DNA from: Polynucleobacter sp. MG-5-Ahmo-C2
GTDB lineage: Bacteria; Pseudomonadota; Gammaproteobacteria; Burkholderiales; Burkholderiaceae
NCBI RefSeq assembly: GCF_018687735.1
Contig: NZ_CP061304.1
Location: 930,001-994,000 of the forward strand
Direction: 5' to 3'
DNA: 64,000 nt
Part shown: positions 28,303 to 38,803 of the stretch, one piece after another
Numbering within the stretch: position 1 is the first letter of the stretch
Layout of the letters: each line of letters starts with the position of its first letter
Notes under the pieces: generated by a model
The model's input: only the letters and a program-made list of their open reading frames with translations
What the model was told of the DNA's origin: nothing
Databases searched by the model: none
Program-made: the position numbers and the translations under genes

Positions 28303-29823
28303 ATGAACGCACCCCAAGCCTTTGATTCAAAAGCAGATATTGGCCACTATGTTGGCGGCAATGTAGTGAACCCAAAAGATGGTCGCTTTGCTGATGTTTA
28401 TAACCCCGCCAAAGGGGCCGTAGCACGACGTGTTGCTTTAGCAAGCCGAAAAGAAGTAGACGCAGTTGTAGCGGTTGCACAAAAGGCTTTTGAAACCTGG
28501 GGGCAAACCAGCCCATTGCGCCGCGCACGCATCCTTTTCAAATACCTAGAGTTGCTCAATGCCAATCGCGATGCGTTAGCAGCCATTATTACTGCAGAAC
28601 ACGGCAAAGTATTTACAGATGCTCAGGGCGAAGTTACCCGTGGTATTGAAATACTAGAATTTGCTACTGGCATTCCAGAGCTGTTGAAAGGTGATTACAC
28701 CGAACAAGTGTCTACTGATATCGATAACTGGATCATGCGCCAGCCATTGGGTGTAGTTGCTGGCATCACGCCATTTAACTTCCCAGTCATGGTACCAATG
28801 TGGATGTTTCCAGTGGCCATTGCCTGTGGCAATACCTTTATCCTAAAACCAAGCCCTACTGATCCATCAGCATCATTATTTATGGCTAAGCTCCTTAAAG
28901 AGGCTGGTTTACCGGATGGTGTATTTAACGTCGTTCAGGGTGACAAAGAAGCAGTGGATGCCTTGATTGAGAACCCAGATGTTAAAGCGGTCAGCTTTGT
29001 TGGCTCTACCCCGATTGCCAATTACATTTATGAACGTTGCGCACACTTCGGCAAACGCTCTCAGGCTTTAGGTGGTGCCAAGAACCATATGGTCATCATG
29101 CCAGATGCCGATATTGATAAAGCAATTGATGCCCTCGTTGGCGCTGCCTACGGTTCTGCAGGCGAACGCTGCATGGCAATCTCAGTTGCTGTTTTGGTTG
29201 GCGACGTTGCCGATAAGATCATGCCAAAACTCATTGAGCGCACCAAGACGCTGAAGGTCAAGAACGGCATGGAGCTGGATGCCGAAATGGGTCCAATTGT
29301 GAGCAAAGCAGCTTTAGAGCGTATTACCGGCTATATCGACAGTGGCGTGGCTTCGGGCGCAAAACTCTTAGTGGATGGCCGCGGTCTAAAGGTGCCTGAC
29401 AATGAAGATGGATTTTTTATTGGCGGCACATTATTTGACAACGTTAAACCAGACATGAAGATTTACCTTGAAGAAATCTTTGGTCCAGTGCTCTCCTGCT
29501 TGCGAGTCGCAAACTTTACTGACGCACTGAATCTAGTCAACTCCTGTGAATTTGGCAATGGTGTCGCATGCTTTACCAGTGATGGCAACATCGCCCGTGA
29601 ATTTGCGCGTCGTGTACAAGTTGGCATGGTTGGCATCAACGTACCTATTCCAGTACCCATGGCATGGCATGGCTTTGGTGGTTGGAAAAAATCCATCTTT
29701 GGTGATATGAATGCTTACGGCAAAGAAGGTGTTCGTTTCTACACCAAGCAAAAGAGTGTGATGCAACGTTGGCCAGAGAGCATTGCCAAAGGCGCAGAGT
29801 TTGTGATGCCAACTTCAAAATAA
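28303..29823 (+). CDS. mmsA: Methylmalonate-semialdehyde dehydrogenase (CoA-acylating)
   Basis: Converts methylmalonate semialdehyde to propionyl-CoA, or malonate semialdehyde to acetyl-CoA, in valine, inositol and beta-alanine breakdown. The 506 residues align with the MmsA type: [20 protein letters not shown] at the N-terminus, the NAD-binding [44 protein letters not shown], and the catalytic Cys (about residue 290) in [23 protein letters not shown] and the C-terminal [12 protein letters not shown] complete the family. MmsB, its usual partner, is not adjacent. It ends in a strong bidirectional terminator. With prpE in the window, propionyl-CoA is a shared product, but no operon links them. 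Confidence 0.93.
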   Translation: MNAPQAFDSKADIGHYVGGNVVNPKDGRFADVYNPAKGAVARRVALASRKEVDAVVAVAQKAFETWGQTSPLRRARILFKYLELLNANRDALAAIITAEHGKVFTDAQGEVTRGIEILEFATGIPELLKGDYTEQVSTDIDNWIMRQPLGVVAGITPFNFPVMVPMWMFPVAIACGNTFILKPSPTDPSASLFMAKLLKEAGLPDGVFNVVQGDKEAVDALIENPDVKAVSFVGSTPIANYIYERCAHFGKRSQALGGAKNHMVIMPDADIDKAIDALVGAAYGSAGERCMAISVAVLVGDVADKIMPKLIERTKTLKVKNGMELDAEMGPIVSKAALERITGYIDSGVASGAKLLVDGRGLKVPDNEDGFFIGGTLFDNVKPDMKIYLEEIFGPVLSCLRVANFTDALNLVNSCEFGNGVACFTSDGNIAREFARRVQVGMVGINVPIPVPMAWHGFGGWKKSIFGDMNAYGKEGVRFYTKQKSVMQRWPESIAKGAEFVMPTSK

Positions 29824-29844
29824 TCATCCTGCTTCAGTGCCAAT

Positions 29845-29877
29845 AAAAATAGCGATCTTCGGATCGCTATTTTTTTA
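29845..29877. terminator. Bidirectional terminator between mmsA and the DUF1178 gene
   Basis: A perfect 13-base-pair stem (29845-29857 with 29862-29874) closed by a TTCG tetraloop, an unusually stable loop. The left arm starts with five As and the right arm ends in a run of Ts, so it can terminate in both directions. It lies 21 bases after the mmsA stop and 22 bases after the convergent DUF1178 stop. Confidence 0.93.
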
Positions 29878-29899
29878 ACCGTAATTTTTACAGCTCTTG

Positions 29900-30385
29900 T
29901 TATTGCAGTGTGTTTTTGAATGCAGGCATCATTGGCATGGCCAAAATATCAATACCCTCTTCCCTTAAAGCCTCAGCTTCATCAAGCGTAGTTTGACCGC
30001 GAATGCTGCGCTCGGGAGATTCTTTATAGTGAATCTTTCTGGCCTCTTCAGCAAAAGAATTGCCAACATCCTCGGAGCGACCCATTAACTCACGCATACC
30101 CTTCAAGAAGGCGGCCTGAACCTGGGCTTCCAAATGAGAATGGTCTGAGCCAGTTAAAGCAACAACATCACCGCTGACGCTAACAGTATCCGCCTTAGAT
30201 ACTGTTAGCTCTGTAGAGGAAGATTTGGCAATATGAGGGGCAGACGGCATCCGAGTAATCTCTGTGCTGTCACACACTGGGCAGGCAAGCATTCCCTTAT
30301 CCTGTTGAGCAAGACAATCTTCTTCTGAGGCAAACCACCCTTCAAAGCGATGATCCAAAGGGCAAGCGAGGTTGTAAACTTTCAT
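29900..30385 (-). CDS. DUF1178 family protein
   Basis: A 161-residue soluble protein of the DUF1178 family, widespread in alpha- and betaproteobacteria and of unknown function. The N-terminus MKVYNLACPLDHRFEGWF and the CPVCDST pair suggest a small zinc-binding site built from two Cys clusters (LACPLDH and ACPVC). The conserved C-terminal RKIHYKESPERSIRGQTTLDEAEAL is also typical. No membrane segment or signal peptide. It is separated by 65 bases from the upstream Nudix gene on the same strand, so the two may be co-transcribed. Confidence 0.85.
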   Translation of the reverse strand: MKVYNLACPLDHRFEGWFASEEDCLAQQDKGMLACPVCDSTEITRMPSAPHIAKSSSTELTVSKADTVSVSGDVVALTGSDHSHLEAQVQAAFLKGMRELMGRSEDVGNSFAEEARKIHYKESPERSIRGQTTLDEAEALREEGIDILAMPMMPAFKNTLQ

Positions 30386-30450
30386 AAAACCTATATAAGG
30401 GCAAAAGTGCTAAATTCAATACCCCTATTTTAATCGGGTTTGCACAAATC

Positions 30451-31050
30451 CTATTGAATCGGCTCAGGGCTAATTAAACCGCGACGATAGCGATCTAGCC
30501 AGTAAACAGCAATGGTGGTTTTAACGTCTGTGATCTCACCTTCTTCTACCCAGGAGAGAAGCTGCTCCAGGGGTGCTGCAAAGACGTCCAAAAACTCTTC
30601 TTCATCTAAGTGACTGGAACCCGGCTCAAGACCTTCAGCTAAATAGATATCAATGAATTCTGTTGAATAAGAAATGACTGGATGAATGCGACGTATATAA
30701 CTCCATTTTTTCGCTGAGTAGCCAGTTTCTTCTTCAAGCTCTCGCTGCGCACAAACCAAAGGGTTTTCATTTGGATCCAGTTTACCTGCAGGAATCTCGA
30801 TACAAGTCTTAGCGATTGGGTAACGGTATTGACGCTCCAAGAGGACTCTACCATCGTCCAATATGGCTAGAATCGCTACTGCTCCAGGATGCGTTAAATA
30901 TTCTCGAACCGCTTCTTGTCCATCGGGCAATGAAACTTTGTCCCTCTTCATATTCAGGAAGATACCGCCGTAAATATCTTCCCCTGAAATTCGCTCTTCA
31001 CGCAAATGTTGATCGCTACTTGGCAAATCTTTAAATGATTTTTCGGTCAT
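30451..31050 (-). CDS. Nudix hydrolase, ADP-ribose pyrophosphatase type
   Basis: A 199-residue protein with a complete Nudix box, G(x5)E(x7)REUxEExGU, at about residues 89-111 (GKLDPNENPLVCAQRELEEETGY). Hydrophobic GAVAILAILDDGRVLLERQYRYPI before it and RIHPVISYSTEFIDIYLAEGL after it match the ADP-ribose/NudF subgroup. It probably hydrolyses ADP-ribose or a similar nucleoside diphosphate sugar; specificity cannot be settled from sequence. The gene is on the minus strand between the nuo terminator and the DUF1178 gene. Confidence 0.88.
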   Translation of the reverse strand: MTEKSFKDLPSSDQHLREERISGEDIYGGIFLNMKRDKVSLPDGQEAVREYLTHPGAVAILAILDDGRVLLERQYRYPIAKTCIEIPAGKLDPNENPLVCAQRELEEETGYSAKKWSYIRRIHPVISYSTEFIDIYLAEGLEPGSSHLDEEEFLDVFAAPLEQLLSWVEEGEITDVKTTIAVYWLDRYRRGLISPEPIQ

Positions 31051-31132
31051 TGAATCAAGCTTTCATCTATGAGTACTGGCTAATCATACAAAAGTTACGT
31101 GTCATTTAGATTGCTGTCTAGCCAGGAAACTT

Positions 31133-31166
31133 AAAACAATAAAGGCTCCATATTGGAGCCTTTATT
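31133..31166 (-). terminator. Terminator of the nuo operon
   Basis: A perfect 13-base-pair stem, AATAAAGGCTCCA with its complement, around a three-base loop, followed on the minus strand by GTTTTAAG. It starts 17 bases after the nuoN stop and is the only strong intrinsic terminator seen in the 14 kb after nuoA. Ts on the plus-strand side are fewer, so its main direction is minus. Confidence 0.9.
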
Positions 31167-31183
31167 AGAGCTAGCTTAGCAAT

Positions 31184-32683
31184 TTAAGAGCCCAACAATG
31201 TCCGGCGCATCGCATCAAGGCAAAGGCTCATTAATCCCGAGGGAACAATACCGAGCGCCAATACCAAGATGCAATTCAGACTTAGGATTCCCTTAGCAAA
31301 GCCAGAGCCACTAACGCTAGTCTCATGCAATGGTTCATCAAAGTACATTACCTTCACTACTCGCAGGTAATAGAAGGCGCCAATCAAAGAAGCCATAACG
31401 GCAATGACCGCCAAGAATGTATGCTCAGCATCAACCAATGCTTCTAGTACGCCCAATTTAGCAGCAAAACCAACGGTTGGCGGAATACCAGCCAAAGAGA
31501 ACATCATCACAAGGCCAATAAATGCAAACCATGGATGCCTCTTGTTCAAACCTTTAAGCCCATCCAAAGTCTCGCAGTCATACCCTTTGCGAGAGAGCGC
31601 CATCAATAGACCAAATGTACCCAGGGTTGTTAATACATAGGTAATAGCATAAAACATCGAGGCGCTAAAAGCGTGTTCATCAAATACAGATAACATACCC
31701 AAGAGGACGAAGCCCATTTGCGCAATTGCGGAGTATGCCAGCATCCGTTTCACGTTTGTTTGCGCAATTGCAGTAACGTTACCAAGCACCAGGGACAATA
31801 CCGCTAGCAATACAAGCATGGGCTGCCAATCACCTAAGAGTGGCAATAAGGTGTTAACCAATAAACGGAATAACAATGCAAATGCAGCGAGCTTAGGTGC
31901 CGCAGCAATCATGAGGGTCACTGCCGTTGGCGCACCTTCATACACATCCGGAACCCACATGTGAAAAGGGACTACGCCAAGCTTAAAAGCCAAACCAGCA
32001 ACAATGAAAACCAAGCCGAAAGCCATCACCAAATGATTTACACGAGGATCAGCAACTGTTTTAAAGATTTCGATTAGGTCTAAAGAGCCAGTAACGCCAT
32101 AAAGCATAGACATACCATAGAGCAAGAATCCTGAGGCCAAGGCACCCAAAACAAAATACTTAATACCTGCTTCTACACTTTTTTCATTGCTATGACGCAT
32201 CGCTACTAGTGCATAGGTTGGCAAAGCCATCAATTCCAAACCAAGATACAAGGTTAAGAGGTTTGCCCCAGAAATCAAGACCATTTGGCCCAAGAGCGCC
32301 AACAAGGCCAGAACAATAAAGTCTGGGCGGAACATCGCGCGATCAGTGAGGTATTGCTTTGAGTAAATCAAACTGACCAATACTGCAACGCAAGAACACG
32401 CTTTAAGCAAATTTGAAAATGGATCAGATTGAAACAGGCCATTCATTGCTATGAGCGCTGGATCTCCCATGCGACCAATGAATGCAAAAATCAAATAAAC
32501 CAACAAGATAATCGAGAAGAAATATACAAAGCCAACTCCACGCGGAGTGTGGAAAATATCTTGCTCTACACCAGGAGTAGATATCACTCTCTCGGGAACA
32601 TAAACGCTAGCAACCAACAATAAGCAGGTTACAACAAGTAAAACGAGTTCCGGCAGGACGGCGTATAGGTCGAATGCTTGCAT
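31184..32683 (-). CDS. nuoN: NADH-quinone oxidoreductase subunit N
   Basis: An antiporter-like proton-pumping subunit in the membrane arm of complex I, next to NuoK. The 499 residues form about 14 membrane helices. Key charged residues of the Mrp-antiporter fold are visible: [17 protein letters not shown] with the conserved Glu, and lysines in [39 protein letters not shown] and [14 protein letters not shown] [16 protein letters not shown]. It is the last gene of the operon, 10 bases after nuoM. Confidence 0.97.
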   Translation of the reverse strand: MQAFDLYAVLPELVLLVVTCLLLVASVYVPERVISTPGVEQDIFHTPRGVGFVYFFSIILLVYLIFAFIGRMGDPALIAMNGLFQSDPFSNLLKACSCVAVLVSLIYSKQYLTDRAMFRPDFIVLALLALLGQMVLISGANLLTLYLGLELMALPTYALVAMRHSNEKSVEAGIKYFVLGALASGFLLYGMSMLYGVTGSLDLIEIFKTVADPRVNHLVMAFGLVFIVAGLAFKLGVVPFHMWVPDVYEGAPTAVTLMIAAAPKLAAFALLFRLLVNTLLPLLGDWQPMLVLLAVLSLVLGNVTAIAQTNVKRMLAYSAIAQMGFVLLGMLSVFDEHAFSASMFYAITYVLTTLGTFGLLMALSRKGYDCETLDGLKGLNKRHPWFAFIGLVMMFSLAGIPPTVGFAAKLGVLEALVDAEHTFLAVIAVMASLIGAFYYLRVVKVMYFDEPLHETSVSGSGFAKGILSLNCILVLALGIVPSGLMSLCLDAMRRTLLGS

Positions 32684-32693
32684 TTGCTTTTAC

Positions 32694-34160
32694 TCAGAGT
32701 TTGCTCACAGCAACATGCTGTAGCAGATTAATCACGGCAGGATGAATGATGTCTGTAAATGGTTTTGGATAAACACCCATACCAATCACACAGATCGTTA
32801 ATACAGTCATCATGAAATATTCTCGGGCATTGAGGTCTTTTAATGCCTCAACATGAGCGTTGGCGATGGCGCCAAAGAAAACACGTTTGACCATCCACAA
32901 CGAATACGCTGCACCAAGAATCAAAGCAGTTGCAGCCAAGATACCAATCAAAAAGTCATAATCCACGGCTGCCAAGATGACCATGAACTCACCAACAAAT
33001 CCTGAGGTAGCTGGTAGACCACAGTTCGCCATTGCCATCAATACCGCAAACGCAGTAAACGCAGGCATGCGATGCACTACACCACCGTAATCCGCAATCT
33101 GACGAGTATGCATGCGGTCATAGAGCACACCAATCGACAGGAACATGGCGCCAGCTACAAAGCCATGTGAAATCATTTGCACAATTCCGCCCTCAATGCC
33201 TAATGGGCTAAAAAGGAAGAAACCTAGTGTAACGAAGCCCATGTGGGCAACAGATGAATACGCTACAAGTTTTTTCATATCCTTTTGGACTAAGGCCACT
33301 GCACCAACATAAATGACCGCCACTAAAGACAAGAAGATTACAAACGGGCCAAGATATTGGCTTGCATCTGGAGCAATCGGCAAGGAGAAGCGTAGGAAGC
33401 CATAAGCACCTAGCTTCAACATAATCGCTGCCAAGACAACGGAGCCACCAGTAGGCGCCTCCACGTGAACGTCTGGTAACCAAGTGTGTAATGGCCACAT
33501 TGGTACCTTCACAGCAAATGCCATGAAGAAAGCGAAGAACAATAAAATTTGCTCAACGATATCAAGACGGGCATTTTGCCAGACCAAGATATCAAAGCTA
33601 TTGGTGACGTTGTACAAATAAAGCATGGCGACCAAAGTGAGTAGTGAGCCAAGCAAGGTGTACAAGAAGAATTTAAATGCAGCATAAATGCGGTTGTGTC
33701 CGCCCCATACGCCAATGATGATGTACATCGGAATCAAAGTTGCTTCAAAGAAGACATAGAACAATAAAGCATCAAGCGCACAAAATACGCCAATCATTAA
33801 GCCTGAAAGGATCATGAAAGAGGCCATGTACTGCGATACCTTGGTATCAATTACTTCCCATGCTGCAATCACCACAAAAATATTAATGAATGCAGTGAGT
33901 ACGATGAACCAAACTGAGATACCGTCGATACCGAGGTAATAGTTAATGTCGTAACGTGGAATCCAACTGAGCTTCTCAACAAACTGCATGCCTGGATTGG
34001 CAATATCAAATTGAATGATGAGAGGTAGTGTTGCAATGAAACCGATGATTGAGCCGATCAGGGCTAACCAGCGGACTCCCGCTGAAGGTTTCTCAGACCC
34101 ATAGAACAAAATAATGAGTCCAAAAACAATCGGGGTCCAGATGGCGTAAGAAAGAATCAT
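32694..34160 (-). CDS. nuoM: NADH-quinone oxidoreductase subunit M
   Basis: An antiporter-like membrane subunit of complex I, 488 residues and about 14 helices. Conserved blocks include YYLGIDGISVWFIVLTAF near residue 75, FYVFFEATLIPMYIIIGVWGG with the pumping Glu near 140, VKVPMWPLHTWLPDVHVEAPTGGS near 220 and QKDMKKLVAYSSVAHMGFV near 290. The length is in the bacterial range. It sits between nuoL (24 bases) and nuoN (10 bases). Confidence 0.97.
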   Translation of the reverse strand: MILSYAIWTPIVFGLIILFYGSEKPSAGVRWLALIGSIIGFIATLPLIIQFDIANPGMQFVEKLSWIPRYDINYYLGIDGISVWFIVLTAFINIFVVIAAWEVIDTKVSQYMASFMILSGLMIGVFCALDALLFYVFFEATLIPMYIIIGVWGGHNRIYAAFKFFLYTLLGSLLTLVAMLYLYNVTNSFDILVWQNARLDIVEQILLFFAFFMAFAVKVPMWPLHTWLPDVHVEAPTGGSVVLAAIMLKLGAYGFLRFSLPIAPDASQYLGPFVIFLSLVAVIYVGAVALVQKDMKKLVAYSSVAHMGFVTLGFFLFSPLGIEGGIVQMISHGFVAGAMFLSIGVLYDRMHTRQIADYGGVVHRMPAFTAFAVLMAMANCGLPATSGFVGEFMVILAAVDYDFLIGILAATALILGAAYSLWMVKRVFFGAIANAHVEALKDLNAREYFMMTVLTICVIGMGVYPKPFTDIIHPAVINLLQHVAVSKL

Positions 34161-34184
34161 GATGGCTACTTAAGTAACAAAGGC

Positions 34185-36242
34185 CTAGCGAACAAAAGGC
34201 AGGTAAGCATACAAAACCCAAGCTAACAATAACGCTAAGCCTGCAATCATTGCAAAGGCATAGTGATAAAGATAACCGGATTGCAAATGGCGAATTACGC
34301 CGGCAAAACGCCCTACTATGTGGGCGCTGCCATTAACAAAGAAGCCGTCAATCACCTTCTGGTCACCACGGTGCCATAAGAAACTACCGATCCAAATCAG
34401 GCCTTTGGCAAATACTGCTTGATTCAAATCATCGAGATAGTATTTGTTATCAAATAATTTTTTAATTGGAGCGAAAGCTTCTGCAAACTTGGCCGGCAGC
34501 TTTGGAGCCCAAAGATAGCCAATTGCGGCAGTCAATACACCAAGCACAACCAATAAAAGTACTGGTGATGTAAATGCATGGATTGCCATAGCTATAGGGC
34601 CATGGAACTCATCTTCGAGTTCTTTCATGATCGGATGACGCACTACATCAATAAAGATGGAGTCACCGAAATATGTGCCGAATAAGAGAGGAGTAATGGT
34701 GTAGAAACCGATAATCACAGAAGGGATCGCCAAGAGAATCAAGGGTATGGTTACCACCGCTGGGGATTCATGTGGCTTTTCGCCTGGTGCTAAACCATGA
34801 TGAGCGTGGTCGTCACCCTGTTCTGCGTGAGCATGGTGATCATGTGCGTGCGAATCTGCGTGACCCCAACGGGCTTTACCGTGAAATACCCAAAAGTACA
34901 AACGGAATGAATACAACGCTGTGACGAAGACGCTAGCCATCACCGCAAAGTAAGCAAAACCTGAGCCTGGAATATGGCTAGCGGCAACCGCTTCAATAAT
35001 AGAATCTTTGGAATAGAAACCCGAAAAGAACGGTGTTCCGATTAGGGCCAAATTACCCAGCAACATCATGAGGCAAGTAAGTGGCATATATTTCCAAAGT
35101 CCGCCCATCTTCCGCATATCTTGTTCATGGTGCATACCCAAAATCACGCTACCAGCGGCAAGGAACAGCAGCGCCTTAAAGAATGCATGAGTCATTAAAT
35201 GGAAGATCGCTACTGGATAAGCTGATACACCAAGCGCTACCGTCATATAACCTAATTGAGACAGAGTCGAATAAGCAACTACACGTTTGATATCGTTTTG
35301 CACGATACCTAAGAATCCCATAAATAGGGCTGTAATTGAACCGATTACCAGGATGAAACTCAGAGCAACATCAGAAAGTTCAAATAATGGGGACATGCGT
35401 GACACCATGAAGATGCCTGCGGTAACCATTGTTGCCGCGTGAATCAATGCAGAAATTGGGGTTGGGCCTTCCATGGAGTCTGGCAGCCAAACATGCAATG
35501 GGAATTGTGCTGATTTGCCCATCGCACCAATAAATAAGCAGATGCAAACTACGGTGACTAAGTTCCAGCTAGTACCTGGCAATGTCTGTGCCGCTAAAGC
35601 CGTATTTTGAGAAAAGATCACATCGTATTGCATAGAGCCTGTGCTAGCCAGTAACAAGCCAATCCCTAAAATGAATCCGAAATCACCAACTCGGTTTACC
35701 AGGAAGGCCTTCATATTGGCAAACACAGCAGATTGGCGTTCAAAGTAGAAACCAATTAAGAGGTATGAGACCACACCCACCGCTTCCCAGCCAAAGAAGA
35801 GTTGCAAGAGATTATTACTCATTACCAGCATCAGCATGGCGAAGGTAAATAAAGAAATATAGGAGAAGAAACGGTTATAGCCCTCTTCACCGCGCATATA
35901 ACCAATGGTATAGATATGAACCATGAGAGACACAAAGGTCACCACGCACATCATGGTAGCTGTCAATGGATCAATTAAGAAACCAATATCCAGGTTTAAT
36001 TCGCCTAACTGCATCCAGCGATATACAGTCCCGTTGAAATAGAAACCATCCATTACCTGGGCCAATACATTGCAAGACAAAGCAAATGCAATTGCCACAC
36101 CCAAGATGGTGACGAATTGGCAAGCGCCATGACCAATGCGATTACCGCCTAATTTGGTACCAAAGAAGCCAGCAATCATGGAGCCAAACAATGGCGCCAA
36201 AGGAATGGCACAGAGAACGGGAATGTTTAAGGTCAATTGCAT
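34185..36242 (-). CDS. nuoL: NADH-quinone oxidoreductase subunit L
   Basis: The distal antiporter-like subunit of complex I with the long lateral helix. The 685 residues include LFFGWEAVGVVSYLLIGFYF, SAQFPLHVWLPDSMEGPTPISALIHAATMVTAGIFM, QNDIKRVVAYSTLSQLGYM and FSGFYSKDSIIEA. An unusual cytoplasm- or periplasm-exposed loop at about residues 454-491 holds 11 histidines in 38 residues, with Asp and Glu among them. The C-terminal stretch covers the lateral helix and the last transmembrane segment. Two bases separate it from nuoK. Confidence 0.97.
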   Translation of the reverse strand: MQLTLNIPVLCAIPLAPLFGSMIAGFFGTKLGGNRIGHGACQFVTILGVAIAFALSCNVLAQVMDGFYFNGTVYRWMQLGELNLDIGFLIDPLTATMMCVVTFVSLMVHIYTIGYMRGEEGYNRFFSYISLFTFAMLMLVMSNNLLQLFFGWEAVGVVSYLLIGFYFERQSAVFANMKAFLVNRVGDFGFILGIGLLLASTGSMQYDVIFSQNTALAAQTLPGTSWNLVTVVCICLFIGAMGKSAQFPLHVWLPDSMEGPTPISALIHAATMVTAGIFMVSRMSPLFELSDVALSFILVIGSITALFMGFLGIVQNDIKRVVAYSTLSQLGYMTVALGVSAYPVAIFHLMTHAFFKALLFLAAGSVILGMHHEQDMRKMGGLWKYMPLTCLMMLLGNLALIGTPFFSGFYSKDSIIEAVAASHIPGSGFAYFAVMASVFVTALYSFRLYFWVFHGKARWGHADSHAHDHHAHAEQGDDHAHHGLAPGEKPHESPAVVTIPLILLAIPSVIIGFYTITPLLFGTYFGDSIFIDVVRHPIMKELEDEFHGPIAMAIHAFTSPVLLLVVLGVLTAAIGYLWAPKLPAKFAEAFAPIKKLFDNKYYLDDLNQAVFAKGLIWIGSFLWHRGDQKVIDGFFVNGSAHIVGRFAGVIRHLQSGYLYHYAFAMIAGLALLLAWVLYAYLPFVR

Positions 36243-36244
36243 GA

Positions 36245-36553
36245 CTAGCCTTTTAGGTGGTCAAGATCTTCGGCATTAATGGTGTCAACCTTACGGAAGA
36301 GCACAACCAAGATTGCCAAACCGATAGCTGCCTCTGCAGCTGCCACAGTCAAAATAAAGAATACGAATACTTGACCTGCCATATCACCCAAGTAATGAGA
36401 GAAGGCAACAAAGTTCATATTGACAGCAAGTAACATCAGTTCAATTGCCATCAAGAGCACAATGACGTTCTTACGATTCAAGAAAATACCAATCACGCTG
36501 GTTGCAAATAGGATTGCACCAAGTACTAAGTAGTGAGCTAGGGTGATATTCAT
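36245..36553 (-). CDS. nuoK: NADH-quinone oxidoreductase subunit K
   Basis: A small membrane subunit (102 residues, three helices) of the proton-translocating arm. The two conserved membrane glutamates lie in [13 protein letters not shown] and [13 protein letters not shown]. Length and sequence are standard, including the start [21 protein letters not shown]. The start codon overlaps the nuoJ stop by four bases (ATGA), so translational coupling is likely. Confidence 0.97.
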   Translation of the reverse strand: MNITLAHYLVLGAILFATSVIGIFLNRKNVIVLLMAIELMLLAVNMNFVAFSHYLGDMAGQVFVFFILTVAAAEAAIGLAILVVLFRKVDTINAEDLDHLKG

Positions 36554-37197
36554 TTCTTCTCCCCTCTAGTATCTTGCTTTGCAGCAATATCGGAGTCCAT
36601 TTTGACAACACGCATCCGGTCAGCGGCAACCACATTCACTTGCTCATGGATGTTTTGCGATTTGGAATCTTTGCGATTACGCAAGGTCAGAGCAACAGCA
36701 GCAATAATGGCAACCAATAAAATCACGCCAGCCACTTCAAAGGCATAAACATAATCAACGAAAATTAATCTACCTAAAGCCAAAGTATTGTTAGCGGCAA
36801 CCTCTTCTGGCATTGGCTGCACAGGCGCATTGGTGCCGATAAAGCTGCGTATGATCACAATTGATAACTCTAGGACAATCACAGCACCCATCAAGAAAGC
36901 CACTGGTAAGAATTTTCTAAAATCGCGGCGTAAATGTTCTAAATCAAGATCCAACATCATGACGACGAAGAGGAACAGAACCATCACAGCGCCAACATAA
37001 ACCAAGATAAGTGCCAAGCTTAAAAATTCAGCCTTCAGCAGCATCCAAAGGCCAGAAGCGCAGAAAAAAGATAAGACTAGAAACAATGCGGCATGCACAG
37101 GGTTACGAGCGGTAATCACCCGAATCGCAGAAATCACCAATAGGCCTGCAAATCCGTAAAAAAAGATAGCAAATAAAGTGGCTGGATCAAATGTCAT
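36550..37197 (-). CDS. nuoJ: NADH-quinone oxidoreductase subunit J
   Basis: A membrane subunit of complex I, 215 residues. Five helices are visible: [61 protein letters not shown] (with the pi-bulge glycine region), a fourth near [17 protein letters not shown], and [16 protein letters not shown]. The C-terminal 35 residues are hydrophilic, with many charges, and probably project out of the membrane. It follows nuoI by about 20 bases and overlaps nuoK by four. Confidence 0.96.
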   Translation of the reverse strand: MTFDPATLFAIFFYGFAGLLVISAIRVITARNPVHAALFLVLSFFCASGLWMLLKAEFLSLALILVYVGAVMVLFLFVVMMLDLDLEHLRRDFRKFLPVAFLMGAVIVLELSIVIIRSFIGTNAPVQPMPEEVAANNTLALGRLIFVDYVYAFEVAGVILLVAIIAAVALTLRNRKDSKSQNIHEQVNVVAADRMRVVKMDSDIAAKQDTRGEKK

Positions 37198-37218
37198 AGT
37201 GATGTGTGCTCTATCCGA

Positions 37219-37710
37219 TTAGCGGTAAGGTGCATCGATTGCACGATTGGCTGCAATATCAGTTTCATACTGATCACCTACAGCTAAAAGCATATCTTTT
37301 GTGAAGTAAAGGTCACCACGCTTATCGCCAAAGTATTCAAAAATATTGGTTTCTACAATTGCATCAACAGGACAAGCCTCTTCACAGAAACCGCAGAAAA
37401 TACATTTAGTTAAATCGATGTCATAGCGGGTTGTGCGACGGGTTCCGTCATCGCGCTGGGCTGTTTCAATGGTAATTGCATAAGCAGGACATACGGCTTC
37501 ACACAATTTACAGCCAATACAACGCTCTTCACCATTTTCATAGCGACGTAAGGCATGCAACCCGCGAAAACGTGGTGAAAGCGGAGTCTTCTCTTCTGGG
37601 TATTGAATAGTGATTTTTGGCTTGAAGAGATAGCGACCAGTAATAGACATACCAGTCAAGATATCTTTGAGCATCAAGCTATCGAGGAATTGGGAAATTT
37701 TCTTAAACAT
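37219..37710 (-). CDS. nuoI: NADH-quinone oxidoreductase subunit I
   Basis: The peripheral ferredoxin-like subunit carrying clusters N6a and N6b, which pass electrons towards NuoB. Two 4Fe-4S motifs, [12 protein letters not shown] and [12 protein letters not shown], lie near residues 65-75 and 104-115. The N-terminal amphipathic part ([16 protein letters not shown]) and the end [22 protein letters not shown] are family features. The 163-residue length is normal for proteobacteria. It lies 11 bases after nuoH. Confidence 0.97.
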   Translation of the reverse strand: MFKKISQFLDSLMLKDILTGMSITGRYLFKPKITIQYPEEKTPLSPRFRGLHALRRYENGEERCIGCKLCEAVCPAYAITIETAQRDDGTRRTTRYDIDLTKCIFCGFCEEACPVDAIVETNIFEYFGDKRGDLYFTKDMLLAVGDQYETDIAANRAIDAPYR

Positions 37711-37721
37711 GATTGATCAAC

Positions 37722-38795
37722 TTATTTCCAAATATTCCATGGAGAAACAACCCATGCGCCAACAACAACCACCCAAAATACTGAGATGGGGATAAAAATC
37801 TTCCAGCCCAAGCGCATGATTTGATCGTAGCGATAGCGCGGTAAAGTCGCGCGCAACCAAATAACGCAAGACAAGAGGAAGAAGGTTTTGCCAAATAACC
37901 AAAAGAAACCAGGAATATCACGCAAGATAGGCAAATCCAGAATCGGCAACCAACCGCCTAAAAACATAATTGAAGCTACTGCTGCAATCAAGATCATATT
38001 GGCATATTCAGCCAGGAAGAACATCGCAAAAGACATTCCTGAATACTCAACCATATGCCCGGCAACAATTTCAGACTCCCCTTCAACCACATCAAATGGG
38101 TGTCGGTTGGTTTCTGCAACACCAGAAATGAAGTAAATCAAGAACATTGGCAGCAATGGCAACCAGTTCCAGGATAGGAAATTCAATCCCATACTTGCAA
38201 ATAGGCCCTGCTCTTGGGACGCAACAATCGCACTCAGATTTAAAGAGCCAGAAGTCAGCAATACAGTGACCAAAGCAAATCCCATCGCAATCTCATAAGA
38301 GATCATCTGCGCTGATGCACGCATTGCGCCTAAGAATGGATATTTTGAATTAGAGGACCAACCAGCAAGAATGACGCCGTAAACACCAATTGATGAAATC
38401 GCCATAATGTAAAGCAGGCCAGCATTCACATCTGCAAGAACCATTTTGGCCTGGAAAGGAACTACCGCCCATGCTGCAAACGCAGGCATGATCACCATAA
38501 TTGGTGCAATAAAGTACAGAACCTTTGAAGCCTGAGCAGGAGCAATAATCTCCTTCATCAGGAGTTTCAATGCATCGGCAATCGGCTGCAACAAACCTAA
38601 TGGACCAACACGATTTGGTCCAAGACGAATATGCATCCAGCCAATTAACTTTCTCTCCCAGAGGGTTAAATAGGCTACACAAGCAAACATGGGTAATACG
38701 ATGATCACAATGCGTACTAATGCCCAAACCAGTGGCCATAGAGAACCAAAGAAAGCTTCTCCCTGAGTGGTGATGAGGTTCAAGAAATTATCCAT
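37722..38795 (-). CDS. nuoH: NADH-quinone oxidoreductase subunit H
   Basis: The membrane subunit at the quinone-binding junction of complex I, 357 residues with about eight helices. Conserved marks are [41 protein letters not shown] blocks (RLGPNRVGP near residue 57), [34 protein letters not shown] loop with the charged cluster near residue 225, and the terminal [18 protein letters not shown]. The start is nine bases after the nuoG stop. Confidence 0.97.
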   Translation of the reverse strand: MDNFLNLITTQGEAFFGSLWPLVWALVRIVIIVLPMFACVAYLTLWERKLIGWMHIRLGPNRVGPLGLLQPIADALKLLMKEIIAPAQASKVLYFIAPIMVIMPAFAAWAVVPFQAKMVLADVNAGLLYIMAISSIGVYGVILAGWSSNSKYPFLGAMRASAQMISYEIAMGFALVTVLLTSGSLNLSAIVASQEQGLFASMGLNFLSWNWLPLLPMFLIYFISGVAETNRHPFDVVEGESEIVAGHMVEYSGMSFAMFFLAEYANMILIAAVASIMFLGGWLPILDLPILRDIPGFFWLFGKTFFLLSCVIWLRATLPRYRYDQIMRLGWKIFIPISVFWVVVVGAWVVSPWNIWK

Positions 38796-38803
38796 CTCTT
38801 ACC

